64,000 nt of DNA from positions 1 to 64,000 of the forward strand of contig CAJTUI010000003.1 in assembly GCA_910579705.1 (NCBI GenBank). The letters run 5' to 3'. Under the pieces are notes generated by a model. The model did not search any database and had not been told where the DNA came from. It was given only the letters and a program-made list of their open reading frames with translations. The position numbers and the translations under genes were made by a program. Shown here in pieces: positions 55,191 through 64,000 of this stretch (within the stretch, counting starts at the first letter, position 1; every line of letters begins with the position of its first letter). The DNA comes from an uncultured Christensenella sp. GTDB lineage: Bacteria; Bacillota; Clostridia; Christensenellales; Borkfalkiaceae.

Positions 55191-56157
55191 AGGATAACCT
55201 CCTCTTGTCGTCCGCGTCGTACGCCCTGACTATCCGCATAACGAGCGGGTTGCGCACGACGTCTTTATCCGTAAGGTAAATAATACCCACGCCCTCGACC
55301 CCCTTTAAAACCGATGCCGCGTGTTCGAGGCCGCTGGACTTGCCCGAAGGCAAGTCTATCTGCGTGGCGTCGCCCGTGATGACCATTTTACTGCCGTCGC
55401 CGAGCCTTGTAAGAAACATTTTCATCTGCTCGCGCGTGGTGTTCTGCGCCTCGTCCAGAATGACGAACGCGTTCGAAAGCGTTCTGCCGCGCATATACGC
55501 AAGCGGCGCAATCTCTATCGACCCGCGCTCCATAAGTTTTGCGTAAGTTTCAAGCCCAAGCATTTCCTGCAACGCGTCGTACAACGGGCGCAGATACGGG
55601 TCTACCTTGGTCTGCAAATCGCCGGGCAGGAACCCGAGCTTTTCGCCCGCCTCCACCGCGGGGCGGGTGAGAATAATCTTTTCTATCTGTTTCTGCTTGA
55701 ACGCCTGCACCGCAAGACACACCGCAAGATAGGTCTTGCCCGTGCCCGCGGGGCCGATACCGAAAGTGACCGTGCCGCTTTTTATGCTGTCCACGTATCT
55801 CTTCTGCCCGACCGTCTTGCTCTTTATGGGCTTGCCGCGGTAAGTTATGGCGACCGTGTCCGACGACAGTTTCGTAATGTCCTGCGCCTTGCCTTCGTCC
55901 GAAAGCTCTATGCAGTACTCCACCCTGCCCTTATCCACCGTTTCGCCGTTCTCGGCAAGACATAACAGGCTTTCTATTACAGAGGCCGCCTGCGCCGCGC
56001 GCTCCTCCGCGCCCTCGATTATAAAGGTCAGTCCGTCAACGCGGATTATAACGCCCAGCCTGCGCATAATAACGTTTAAATTTTCGTCGAAGGGGCCGAG
56101 TATTTTTTGTAGCCTGTCCACCCCGCCCGCGCCGACTTTTTTGATTGTATTGTTCAT
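55165..56157 (-). CDS. PhoH-like ATPase
   Basis: 330 residues. Small N-terminal KH-like region, then the PhoH helicase-like core: GPAGTGKTYLAV (Walker A), TRPAVEAGEKLGFLPGD, AFVILDEAQNTT (Walker B) and GDATQIDLP. In this cluster PhoH often works with YbeY in RNA metabolism. It lies 4 nt after yqfD. Confidence 0.93.
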   Translation of the reverse strand: MNNTIKKVGAGGVDRLQKILGPFDENLNVIMRRLGVIIRVDGLTFIIEGAEERAAQAASVIESLLCLAENGETVDKGRVEYCIELSDEGKAQDITKLSSDTVAITYRGKPIKSKTVGQKRYVDSIKSGTVTFGIGPAGTGKTYLAVCLAVQAFKQKQIEKIILTRPAVEAGEKLGFLPGDLQTKVDPYLRPLYDALQEMLGLETYAKLMERGSIEIAPLAYMRGRTLSNAFVILDEAQNTTREQMKMFLTRLGDGSKMVITGDATQIDLPSGKSSGLEHAASVLKGVEGVGIIYLTDKDVVRNPLVMRIVRAYDADDKRRLSFADGIKTE

Positions 56158-56161
56158 ATTT

Positions 56162-57052
56162 TTATCCGATATTTATACTTAACTTATGCAAATAGGTGAA
56201 ATCTATTACATATACAACGCCGCCGTCCGTCTCCTTCACGGTGTGACTGCGCGTTAAAATTTCCGCCGCGTCCAAAAGAATCGACGCATACGCGGCCTTT
56301 AAGTTTTCGTCCGTTTCAGCGTCCGCAAAATATTCCTTGCGGCCCCTGCACTCTATCTCCGCATATCCCGCCGCAAGGCTTTTGGTCTGCGTTTCGCCCG
56401 CGAGCGTGTACGGCGCGATAAGCGTGTCGCCCGCCTTGACCTTGTTTCCCTCCGCAACCGTCGCCGTGCCGCATATCGCGACTATCGTCCTGACCGTGCC
56501 GTTTACGTCGCAGACCAGCGGCGAACTGTCGATTGCGGCGTTATGCTCTTCGTTGACCTGAACGTCGACGTGGATAATACTGCCGCGCTTTTCTATGTTG
56601 CAGAACGTGACCCGCGGCAATGCCAGGATTTTACCCGTCGCAACGGGTATATCGAAATTCGTACAGAGCGAGAACTCCTTCGCGCCTGCCTCGTAAACTA
56701 TGCGTTTAACTTCGGGCGAGAGGTAACTTCCGCTGCCGCCGACGGAAATTTTGAATACGAACGAGTTGGAAATTGCGGCTATCGCCGCAAACGCCGCCGC
56801 GCCGACTATGAGCCCCGCGCGGTTGAGCGCCCTTGCAAAAAGGCGCGTACGGCCGCTCTTACCTACTACGGCTATATTATAACACGGCTTTGCGAAAATT
56901 GCAAAAACTTTTTTAACGTGTTTGTCTTTTACGGAAAATATAAACCGCGCCCCGTCCTTTTTACAGTCGTAAACGCCTATTTCCGCCTTTTTCAGCCTTT
57001 TGAGCGCAAGCTCGACCGAGGCCGTAACGCTTATTCTGGTAACGTCAGTCAA
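56162..57052 (-). CDS. yqfD: YqfD-like sporulation-cluster protein, short form
   Basis: About 296 residues (Bacillus YqfD is about 400). One membrane helix (about 76-100) separates a cytoplasmic N-terminus from an external part with LSLCTNF-type and GxVHVDVQVNEEH segments and SSPLVCDVNGTVRTIVAICGTA / GNKVKAGDTLI. The likely start is TTG 57052, overlapping yqfC by 8 nt. In Bacillus, YqfD is a sporulation-stage protein. Confidence 0.85.
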   Translation of the reverse strand: MTDVTRISVTASVELALKRLKKAEIGVYDCKKDGARFIFSVKDKHVKKVFAIFAKPCYNIAVVGKSGRTRLFARALNRAGLIVGAAAFAAIAAISNSFVFKISVGGSGSYLSPEVKRIVYEAGAKEFSLCTNFDIPVATGKILALPRVTFCNIEKRGSIIHVDVQVNEEHNAAIDSSPLVCDVNGTVRTIVAICGTATVAEGNKVKAGDTLIAPYTLAGETQTKSLAAGYAEIECRGRKEYFADAETDENLKAAYASILLDAAEILTRSHTVKETDGGVVYVIDFTYLHKLSINIG

Positions 57053-57290
57053 TCTCTACCCCCGTTATCTTGCCCCTGATAAACAAATCTTCCTCGAAAT
57101 ACTTTCCTAGAGAAAGGTTTTCGCCCGATATGGTTATCTTGTTTTTTTTCAGCGCAAGCACTATTTTTTCGGAGGAATACTCCGCAACGCCCTTGATACT
57201 GCGGAAATACCCGCCGAAGTCGGGAACGACCGAAAACGACTTTAAAGTATCCGCGCCCAGCTCCGATAAAATCTGTTCCAAAAGTTTCAT
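57045..57290 (-). CDS. yqfC: YqfC-like protein
   Basis: 81 residues: KLLEQILSELGADTL, PDFGGYFRSIKGVAEYSS and ENLSLGKYFEEDLFIRGKI. This YabP/YqfC-type domain precedes yqfD in most Bacillota spore formers. ATG 57290 has no ribosome site; TATTAT ends 5 nt upstream, so a leaderless start is possible but the -35 is poor. Confidence 0.88.
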   Translation of the reverse strand: MKLLEQILSELGADTLKSFSVVPDFGGYFRSIKGVAEYSSEKIVLALKKNKITISGENLSLGKYFEEDLFIRGKITGVEID

Positions 57291-57330
57291 ATAATATAAT
57301 ATGTATATAGGCTTATCCGTTAGACCAGAC

Positions 57331-57363
57331 AAAAGCCGCCGCGCTGTATGCGCGGCGGCTTTT
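57331..57363. terminator. terminator of the giant surface-protein gene
   Basis: AAAAGCCGCCGCG (57331-57343) and CGCGGCGGCTTTT (57351-57363). On the minus strand it follows the giant gene (stop 57386) and precedes the yqfC start, so it separates the two units. Confidence 0.85.
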
Positions 57364-57385
57364 TATTCTATTTACGTCAATTACG

Positions 57386-60300
57386 TCAATACGTTGCGTT
57401 AACCGTTACGTTGCCGTTGACGCCCGATATATTGAGGCTTTTGCCTGTCGTTACGTTGACCTGCTCTGTCGAACTGCCTCTCGTAACCGAATTAATCGTA
57501 AACGTTCTGCGGTTTTTATTGTTGTCATTGCCGTTCTTATGCGCGGAAACCGTAGTTTCGGCGTTATATGTGATAACGCAATCGTTCCAGTTATAGTCGG
57601 TAAATATATACTTGCCGCTGCGGGGCACAAGATTGATATTTACCGAACGGCCTTCCGTGACGGTAAAGCCGAGCTTATAAGTGCCGACGGTTGCCGTATC
57701 GTTGAATTCGCCAGAAACGTTGAACTTGCTGTCGTTACCGACAAAGTACATCTCGAACCTGTAATCCAGTCTTGCATAGAGCACGGTGTTACGCGTATCC
57801 AGCCCATCGAGCCTGTGTTCGAACGCGGTATCGCCCTCCGCATACCAGCCGTACAGCCCTTCGGCCATATCCGCATTTATACTCACGCTGCTCTCGGAGG
57901 GAAGATTGCCCTCGGTATTAATCCCGAAAACCGCCTCTTCGCGGCCTACCGCCCACACGGCGTAATACAGCGCCGAAGTGCTTTCGGAAATATAGATACC
58001 GTCCCCGCCGACAAAGCCGAGGCTGTCGCCGTCCGCCAAAGCCCAGCCGAGGAAACTGTAATTCCCGACCGCAACGGGCGTTTCGAGCGTGTGGTTTATA
58101 ACCGCGTTTTCGAGCCTGAGTTCGCCTGCGGCGTAGCTCATGCCCTCGTAGCTGTAATCGACCGCGCTGTAAACGTAAACGTTATCCGCATACGCGGCTT
58201 TGCAATACGCCGTCACCGTAGCCGCCGATTCGGGCATAACGAACGTGTTGCCCTTGAAAATTTCTCCGTCGCCGGTCTGCCAGTAATCGAATTCGTACGC
58301 GCCGTTGAGCTGCGTTGAAAGCGTAATTTCCGCGCCCGCCTTTACGTACGTTACCGAACCGAACTTTTCGGTTTCCGCAACGTTGAATGCGACCGTACAG
58401 TTGTTTGTAGTGCTTGCGAGCGTGAACGAGAACCAGCGCGCCGCGGGAGTGAGAGTAACCGTAAGAACGGTTGCGCCGCTTAAAGTGATTTCGCCCGAAA
58501 TCGCAACGTCGTAGGCGTTGATATATCCGCCCTCCGCCGTTACCGCATTGATTGCATTTCTAACGTGTTCCGCATTGCCCGCGTAATCGTAGTCGTTTGC
58601 GAGAGTAACGAAACTTCCGAGACCGAGCTGCTCCGCGGTGAAGTCTCCGCCCAGTATCTCGTAACTTACATAAGACCACGCGCCCGCGGGGAAAAGATTC
58701 TTACCCTGTTCGAGCTTGTAGTTTACCGTCGTTCCGCCCATACCGAGGAAACCGCCCTCTTTCTTCTGCCTGAAACCGTTCCAGTTTTCATTGTCTTCGA
58801 CGGTGAACTCGTTGTAATAGACTCTGAGCGAAGAGGTCGTTCCGTCGTCCTCGTCCGAGCAACCGAAGAATACGAACCTGTTGCCGTCGTCCGTGTAGGA
58901 GCCGCCGTAGAGGTGCACTACCTCGCCGAGGATTACAACGGACTGCATACCGTAGTTATCCATAAACGCCTGCGCGCCTATCTCCGTCACCGTTGCGGGA
59001 ACCACCACGTTTTTGAGGTGTAAGCCCGTATCCGAGGACTTGAACGCGCTCGCGCCGATTTTCGTCACGGGATAGCCGTTTATAACGTCCGCAATGACGA
59101 GAGTGTTTTCGACAAGCGAATAGTCCCTGTCCGCCCTGTTTTTGTCCAGTCCGTCGGCCCTGTAATACCCGCCGTTTTCGTATACGAACGTATACTTTAT
59201 TCCGTTCGCGCCGTATTCGACGGAGTTGACGTACTTGGCGTAGAGGTCTATTTCCTGCTCGGTTACGAACGGCACCGACGACACGTTGTTTATGAACGAG
59301 TTTTCCGTATACCAGCCCGCAAACGTCTTGCCTTCAATCGTAGCCGACGGGTTTTCAAGCGGCGCGCCGACCGAAAGGTATGCGCTTTCGCCTATCTTGT
59401 TACCGTCCTCGTTCAGGAAGTTTACTAGTTTTTTACCTACTATCGTCTGATAAATATCTATGTTTGCGGTAACCGTAAACACAAGCCCCAAATCGTTGCC
59501 CGCCGCGTCCACGTAAATGAGCTTTCTGGTCTGCTCTTCGTCAAGCCAGCACTCCTCTTCCAGAAGGTAAACGGTGGAGCCGCTGTTGAGCGTTTTGTTG
59601 TAAATAAGCTCGCCTTCGAGGCCGTAAACGTTTAAGTTGCAGGGTTTGTTTATCTCCGAATACACATAGGGCGCGCCCGACGCGTTTTCCGTGTTGTAAC
59701 AGCCGAAAATCCTGTCGGAATAGTTCTTGTAATAGTCGAAGTCGATATTGTACGTTGCGCAAACGTCGCCGAAGTAGTTGCCCGCGTGCGCCTTGGTCAT
59801 TCCGCTGTCGAGCTTGGCGGTTATCTTGACGTAACTGTCGATTTCCGCATACGCCGCAACGCCTTTGAGGCCGCCGCCCTGCTCGCTTACTATTGCCGCG
59901 TAGATTTTGGAAAGCGTGCTGCCGATAAGTTTTGTCAGATCCAGATCGAACGCGTAATAGTTATCCGAAAGCTCCAAACGGCTTATAAGATCCGACGTGT
60001 CGCCGTAAACGTTAGACGCGCCGCCGCGCTTGATTGCGAAAGCCTTTATATAATCCGAAAGCGAAACAAGCTTGTTTTCCTCTTCGCCCGTTGCGGGAGG
60101 AGTTTCCTCCGCGCCGCCGTTCAGCGCCTCGTACAGATACAGAATTTCCGTATTGGTGAGCCCCGAACCGAAATCGGCGGGAAGTTTAACGTTGTTGCAA
60201 ATTATTCCCCAGAGCGTGTTGTTGGTGCCCAACAGCCAGCGCACGGGCGAGTTGTCCTTATTGAGAAGGTTGTCGAGAAGATACGAAACCGTCATTACCT

Positions 60301-63300
60301 TGTAAATCGCGTTGTCGCCGTCCACGTCCCTGCCGAACGTTACGTAGCCGCCCGAGTAGGTCACGCTTATCCATCTTGCCGAGGTTGCGACGGAGCTTTC
60401 GAGATAGGCTTTGAGCGTGAAATAGAAATTATTGCCGCCGTCGAGGCCGAGCGTAAGCGTTATATCGTTGAGCTTGATGTCGACGATATTTACAAGCGAA
60501 ACTTTTATATTGCCCGTAAAGCTGTACAACAGCTCCAACGCGCCGTGTTCGTCCCTGCCCGTATCTTCGAGCGTGATATACAAATCCTCCAAAAGATTTG
60601 CGACGAAACCTACGTCTATATAGCCCTCGGGGCTGAACGCGCCGTGCCCGCTGTCCGCAACGGCCTTAGCGCCGAGCGTGAGCCAGGCGATCCCGCCCTT
60701 AGTCGCGGACGCGTTTATTTCGTGGGTTACGGGATTGACGGTTACTTCGACAACGCCCATTCTTATATCAGAACCCAGAAGCTCGAATATGCCGTCGGGA
60801 GAAATCGTGAACGCGTTCTCGCCCGTTTCTAGCTTTTCGTGCTTAAACAGGTTCTCAAAGTCGAGCGAAAGGATACCGCCAATAACCGACGAAAGCGACC
60901 GTCCCGCTTCTCCGTCCGTATCGAGCGCAAGCGCCTGAGCCGCGCCGACATCGCCCGAGATTTTGGCGACTATCTCCGCAAGCGTTTCGCTTGTTATTAT
61001 GTCAACAAGCGTTTCCGCCGCCGCGTAAATATCGTCCGCCGCCGCCTTGAACGCAACGCCGTCGAGCTTGGTGTCGCCAACCGCAGTAAGCGTAACGTAA
61101 ATATTTCTCTCGAAATAGCGCGCATTAGCCTGAACTGCCGTGCCGTTTATGTTCAGATCGAGCCCGACTTCCACGAGCTTGGATTTGTTCTCTTTTTCGG
61201 TATAGTAAAGCTTTGCCGCAACGTTTATGCCGTCCAGCGCGGCGATACCGCTCTCCGTTCCGTTTATGTTGAGCTCCACGGTATACGTGTCGCTGCCGAG
61301 CACGTTGCCGACCGTCAAATCTTCAAACACCGCGAAAACGTAGTTGTAAACGGCCTTTATGAACGAATTCTCGTCCGTATAATATACGTACTCTTCTCCG
61401 TCAAGCAAGGCGTTTATGCCGTTAGTTACCCCGCCGTCGCCTGCGCGTACGAACGCGTTGACGTCCGCAATTCCGCCGACAGTCAGATCCAGCCCGAGAC
61501 CGCCCTCCGCCGTAAGCGTTAAAGAACCGTCCGCAGCATAGCCGAGAATTATATTTTTATCTTCCAGCTTTATCGTTATATTGCCGAGAACTTCAAGCAC
61601 TGACCCGATAAGCTCCGAGTAATCCTCCGCCCCTGCCGTACTCGCCGAATACGCCGCCGCGGTCTGCGCGGGAGAGAAAGCTGAAATTATGTTGTTGACG
61701 GACGACATAACCGCGTCGAATTTGCCGCCCGTAGCCGTTAAATCACTTTCGCGGATTTCGAGGCCAAGCTTGTTTATCGCAAGCCTGACGACTGGCGTTT
61801 CGCCCGTGGCCGCGCCGTCGTAGACAAAGCTTAAATCCAGCGCGTTAGAGTTGGGAAGTTCTTTATCGGTATCGGTGATTGCGAGTTTTGCGGAAACCGC
61901 AACGCGCACCGCGCCGTCCTTCCAGATTACTTCGCCCCTGCCGTCAACGTAAAACTCTATGCCGTCCACGTTAATAACAGTATTTAATACGAACTCAGCG
62001 TCCTGATTTTTGATTATCGCGTCCGCCTGTAAATACGCCGCTTTTACAAGCTCAACAAGCTCTACGAGGTCGAGATACTCGCCCTCGGGCGCGGAAACTT
62101 CGCCGTCGTCGCCGCAGAGCGAAAGCGTAAGCCCGAGCCCCGGCATTTCGCCGCCGAGCACGGCCGCGCCGCGACCGTCGATACCCAGACGGAGCGTTAC
62201 TTCGCCGAGCCGTATCCCACCGAGGTCAACGCCCAACGCGCCGAGAATTTCGTCCGCGTCGATTACGATTTTAATATCTTCCGCGTCAGCTTTGAGCTGT
62301 TTTAAAATGCTTGCGTAGTCCAGCGAGGTCAGCAGACCGATTATATCCGAAACTTTGTCGGCCTCTTCCGCGTCCGCCGCATTGCCGTCGGCCGAGGTTA
62401 TGAGATTGATAAGCTCCTCGACCGAGGTTTTCAGATCCTTTATATCGCAGGTAACGCGCGCGCCGAGCGGCTTGCCGTTCACCGTATCGATGCTGAGATA
62501 AATTACGCCGTAATCGCCGTTTGCGAGATTGATATTATAGTAAATGCTCAGCTCTACGCAAAGTCCGCCGTATCCCGCCGTAACGGGCAGAGAAACGGAA
62601 ATTTGCGAGAAGTCGTCGTTAGTCTTTAACAATGCGGCCGCGTTTAAAGTCAGGCCGTTGAGATATTTGATATCGGTTGTGCCGTCGAGATTGATTTCCA
62701 GTCTGTAAGCCGCGCTTTCAAGCAAGTTGTTTACGCCGTTGATATACGCGGCAAGGTCTGCATATCCGTCCTTGTCTGGCGCGGAAACTTCGCCGTCGCC
62801 GCCGCAAACCGACAGCGCAAGGCCGAGAGATTGCAGACTTCCGCTCAGCGCCGCCCTGCCCTGACCGTCAAGGCCGAGCGAGAGCGCGACCGTTCCCAAG
62901 CTTACTCCGCCGAGGTCCACGCCCAGCGCGGCGAGAATTTCGTCCGCATTAATCGCAAGCCCGAACCCGTCCGCGTCCGCTTTAAGCTTTTCGATTATCG
63001 CGGCGAAGTCAAGGTTTAAAACTTTATCGACAACGTCCGCGACGGTATCGCGCTGAACGGCATATGCCGCCGCGCCGCCCGCGGGCGCAAACTTGTTTAT
63101 AAGCGTTTTTACCGCGTTTACAACTTCGTCTATGTCGCAGTAAATTTTTGCGGATACGCACTGTTTTTCGCCGTTGAACGCAAGCTCGTCGAGGTCGAGA
63201 TAAACTTCGCCGTAGCCGCCGTTACCGAGGTTTACCGTATAGTAAACGGAAAGGCCGATATAGAGATTGTCGTAAGTTACGCTCAACGGTAAATTTACCT

Positions 63301-64000
63301 GTACGTCTTTGAAATCTTCGCCGAGGCTGACGCTCGCCGTAGCGTTCAGCACAAGCCCCTTTATGTATGGTATGCTCTCGCAACTGCCGTCAAGCGCAAT
63401 ATCCACTTCGAAGGATTCGCTTTCGAGAAGTTGGGTTACGCCGTCAATGTATTGGGCAAGGTCGGCGTACTCGTTCTTGTCGGGAACGGTGATTTCGTCC
63501 GCGCTGCCGCTCACGCACAGCGTAAGGCCGAGTTCGGGAACGGCTCCGTCGAGCACGAGAACTCCGTCGCCGTCAAGCCCGAGGCCGAGGTTTACAATAC
63601 CCAGACTTGTTCCGCCGAGGTCGACGCCCAGCGCCGCGACAATCTCGTCCGCGTCGACGGAGAGCGAAATTTTCTCGCCGTCGGCTTTGAGCTCTTCTAT
63701 GATTTCCGCATAGTCGAGGCCGAGAACGACTCCGACAATATCGGCGACCGAGTCGCGCTGGCTTGCGTACGCGGCCGCGCTCTGTGCGGGGCTGAATTTG
63801 TTGATAAGGTTTTTGACCGCCCCGACAACTTCGTCTATATCGCAATAAATCTTTGCGGACGCGTCAATTTCCCTGCCGCTGTATGTAAGGCCGTATACGT
63901 TGAGATACACTTCGCCGTATCCGCCGTTATCGAGGTTCACGGTGTAATAAGCACTAAGCCTTACGGAAAGATTGCCGTAGGTCGCCTCCAAGGGCACGCT
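57386..64000 (-). CDS. giant repeat surface protein, C-terminal part (5' end off window)
   Basis: More than 2,200 residues, open to the right edge, so the N-terminus and signal peptide are not seen. From the edge inward: three clear ~234-residue tandem repeats (61.9-64.0 kb), at least two diverged copies further on (marked by SPAQ/AAAY and LLGS-type blocks), then a Thr/Glu/Pro spacer (about 60.1 kb). An InlB/Listeria-Bacteroides type repeat follows (EGKTFAGWYTENSF, about 59.3 kb), then a BspA-like leucine-rich element (YPVTKIGASAF, about 59.05 kb). More InlB-like copies (YSFLGWALADG, LYGWYAEGDT) occur near 58.0 and 57.8 kb. No LPxTG and no C-terminal anchor helix. Probable adhesin-like or carbohydrate-related surface protein. 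Confidence 0.8.
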   Translation of the reverse strand, partial: SVPLEATYGNLSVRLSAYYTVNLDNGGYGEVYLNVYGLTYSGREIDASAKIYCDIDEVVGAVKNLINKFSPAQSAAAYASQRDSVADIVGVVLGLDYAEIIEELKADGEKISLSVDADEIVAALGVDLGGTSLGIVNLGLGLDGDGVLVLDGAVPELGLTLCVSGSADEITVPDKNEYADLAQYIDGVTQLLESESFEVDIALDGSCESIPYIKGLVLNATASVSLGEDFKDVQVNLPLSVTYDNLYIGLSVYYTVNLGNGGYGEVYLDLDELAFNGEKQCVSAKIYCDIDEVVNAVKTLINKFAPAGGAAAYAVQRDTVADVVDKVLNLDFAAIIEKLKADADGFGLAINADEILAALGVDLGGVSLGTVALSLGLDGQGRAALSGSLQSLGLALSVCGGDGEVSAPDKDGYADLAAYINGVNNLLESAAYRLEINLDGTTDIKYLNGLTLNAAALLKTNDDFSQISVSLPVTAGYGGLCVELSIYYNINLANGDYGVIYLSIDTVNGKPLGARVTCDIKDLKTSVEELINLITSADGNAADAEEADKVSDIIGLLTSLDYASILKQLKADAEDIKIVIDADEILGALGVDLGGIRLGEVTLRLGIDGRGAAVLGGEMPGLGLTLSLCGDDGEVSAPEGEYLDLVELVELVKAAYLQADAIIKNQDAEFVLNTVINVDGIEFYVDGRGEVIWKDGAVRVAVSAKLAITDTDKELPNSNALDLSFVYDGAATGETPVVRLAINKLGLEIRESDLTATGGKFDAVMSSVNNIISAFSPAQTAAAYSASTAGAEDYSELIGSVLEVLGNITIKLEDKNIILGYAADGSLTLTAEGGLGLDLTVGGIADVNAFVRAGDGGVTNGINALLDGEEYVYYTDENSFIKAVYNYVFAVFEDLTVGNVLGSDTYTVELNINGTESGIAALDGINVAAKLYYTEKENKSKLVEVGLDLNINGTAVQANARYFERNIYVTLTAVGDTKLDGVAFKAAADDIYAAAETLVDIITSETLAEIVAKISGDVGAAQALALDTDGEAGRSLSSVIGGILSLDFENLFKHEKLETGENAFTISPDGIFELLGSDIRMGVVEVTVNPVTHEINASATKGGIAWLTLGAKAVADSGHGAFSPEGYIDVGFVANLLEDLYITLEDTGRDEHGALELLYSFTGNIKVSLVNIVDIKLNDITLTLGLDGGNNFYFTLKAYLESSVATSARWISVTYSGGYVTFGRDVDGDNAIYKVMTVSYLLDNLLNKDNSPVRWLLGTNNTLWGIICNNVKLPADFGSGLTNTEILYLYEALNGGAEETPPATGEEENKLVSLSDYIKAFAIKRGGASNVYGDTSDLISRLELSDNYYAFDLDLTKLIGSTLSKIYAAIVSEQGGGLKGVAAYAEIDSYVKITAKLDSGMTKAHAGNYFGDVCATYNIDFDYYKNYSDRIFGCYNTENASGAPYVYSEINKPCNLNVYGLEGELIYNKTLNSGSTVYLLEEECWLDEEQTRKLIYVDAAGNDLGLVFTVTANIDIYQTIVGKKLVNFLNEDGNKIGESAYLSVGAPLENPSATIEGKTFAGWYTENSFINNVSSVPFVTEQEIDLYAKYVNSVEYGANGIKYTFVYENGGYYRADGLDKNRADRDYSLVENTLVIADVINGYPVTKIGASAFKSSDTGLHLKNVVVPATVTEIGAQAFMDNYGMQSVVILGEVVHLYGGSYTDDGNRFVFFGCSDEDDGTTSSLRVYYNEFTVEDNENWNGFRQKKEGGFLGMGGTTVNYKLEQGKNLFPAGAWSYVSYEILGGDFTAEQLGLGSFVTLANDYDYAGNAEHVRNAINAVTAEGGYINAYDVAISGEITLSGATVLTVTLTPAARWFSFTLASTTNNCTVAFNVAETEKFGSVTYVKAGAEITLSTQLNGAYEFDYWQTGDGEIFKGNTFVMPESAATVTAYCKAAYADNVYVYSAVDYSYEGMSYAAGELRLENAVINHTLETPVAVGNYSFLGWALADGDSLGFVGGDGIYISESTSALYYAVWAVGREEAVFGINTEGNLPSESSVSINADMAEGLYGWYAEGDTAFEHRLDGLDTRNTVLYARLDYRFEMYFVGNDSKFNVSGEFNDTATVGTYKLGFTVTEGRSVNINLVPRSGKYIFTDYNWNDCVITYNAETTVSAHKNGNDNNKNRRTFTINSVTRGSSTEQVNVTTGKSLNISGVNGNVTVNATY
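61930..64000 (-). repeat. three ~702-bp in-frame tandem repeats
   Basis: Each unit spans 230-235 codons and starts with Y-G/D-N/G-L-x3-L-S-x-Y-Y. It includes YCDIDEVV or a related form, an AAAY block, and the very regular ADEIxAALGVDLGG. Boundaries at protein level are near 63.98-63.28, 63.27-62.57 and 62.57-61.9 kb; the first copy may begin off the window. Confidence 0.75.

Noticed and set aside
57291..57324. yqfC as a certain member of the leaderless set
   Set aside because: TATTAT lies at a suitable distance, but the -35 position reads TCTAAC and the region is generally A/T-rich. Kept only as a possibility.
59786..60832. 348-codon plus-strand frame inside the giant gene
   Set aside because: Antisense to the long uninterrupted minus-strand frame. 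The apparent length comes from codon bias of that gene.
61930..64000. Repeats as a CRISPR array or mobile element
   Set aside because: The units are about 702 bp, in frame and diverged, with no direct-repeat/spacer pattern, transposase or terminal inverted repeats.

Overview
The window reads as a chromosomal segment of a roughly half-GC, low-complexity-free Bacillota genome, most likely an anaerobic gut Clostridia-type lineage. The evidence is the gene order yqfC-yqfD-phoH-pgpH-ybeY-era-yqzL-recO (a Bacillota signature), a monomeric [FeFe] hydrogenase, rubrerythrin, many lipoproteins with Cys lipoboxes, and Gram-positive style ABC systems. No phage, IS, plasmid or CRISPR signature was found. 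The taxonomic call is inference; no 16S or marker search could be run.

Layout. 1-620: tRNA genes and a 58-residue leaderless small gene. 0.8-4.3 kb: small regulators (XRE, HxlR), two polytopic membrane proteins and a cupin. 4.3-11.2 kb: Na/Pi cotransporter, trmL, rdgB, a YfcE-like phosphodiesterase, a membrane protein, phosphoglucomutase and a DUF6194 protein. 11.2-18.8 kb: a WYL regulator with a divergent 60-residue protein, an aldose-epimerase-like protein, then a tightly overlapping operon mgtC-prmA-rsmE-mtaB-prsW-hit. 18.9-21.4 kb: hydA and a thioredoxin-reductase-like flavoprotein without a recognisable NADPH motif. 21.4-27.6 kb: a GntR(YtrA)-controlled ABC transporter and a MacB-like ABC pair. 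27.7-42.9 kb: a starch/maltodextrin locus. 43-46.7 kb: tRNA-Leu, PadR plus hydrolase, a lipoprotein, PnuC, and a membrane-anchored XRE protein. 46.8-50.5 kb: a heterodimeric ABC exporter. 50.6-51.4 kb: rubrerythrin with small proteins. 51.5-57.3 kb: the yqfC-to-recO cluster. 57.4-64 kb: the C-terminal 2,200 residues of a giant repeat-containing surface protein that runs off the right edge.

The starch locus forms a coherent pathway. A surface type I pullulanase and a surface GH13 amylase (both lipoproteins), with a multi-domain putative starch-binding lipoprotein, cut and hold alpha-glucan. MalE-MalF-MalG with an unusually long (632 aa) ATPase import the oligosaccharides, and MalQ processes them inside the cell. 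Phosphoglucomutase at 9 kb could join the products to glycolysis. A LacI-family gene lies between the two operons. Both operon promoters share a TTGACA-N16-TATAAT core with three CGAAA/TTTCG boxes 21-23 bp apart, which makes the LacI protein the probable regulator.

The most unexpected signal is recurring promoter geometry. At least six genes (259-435, 2069, trmL 6214, rdgB 6746, padR 44483, xre 46699) have a sigma-A type -10 hexamer ending only 6-8 nt before the start codon, mostly with a -35 exactly 17 bp further up, and no Shine-Dalgarno. Neighbouring genes carry ordinary GGAGG sites. This suggests that leaderless mRNAs are routine here alongside SD-led ones.
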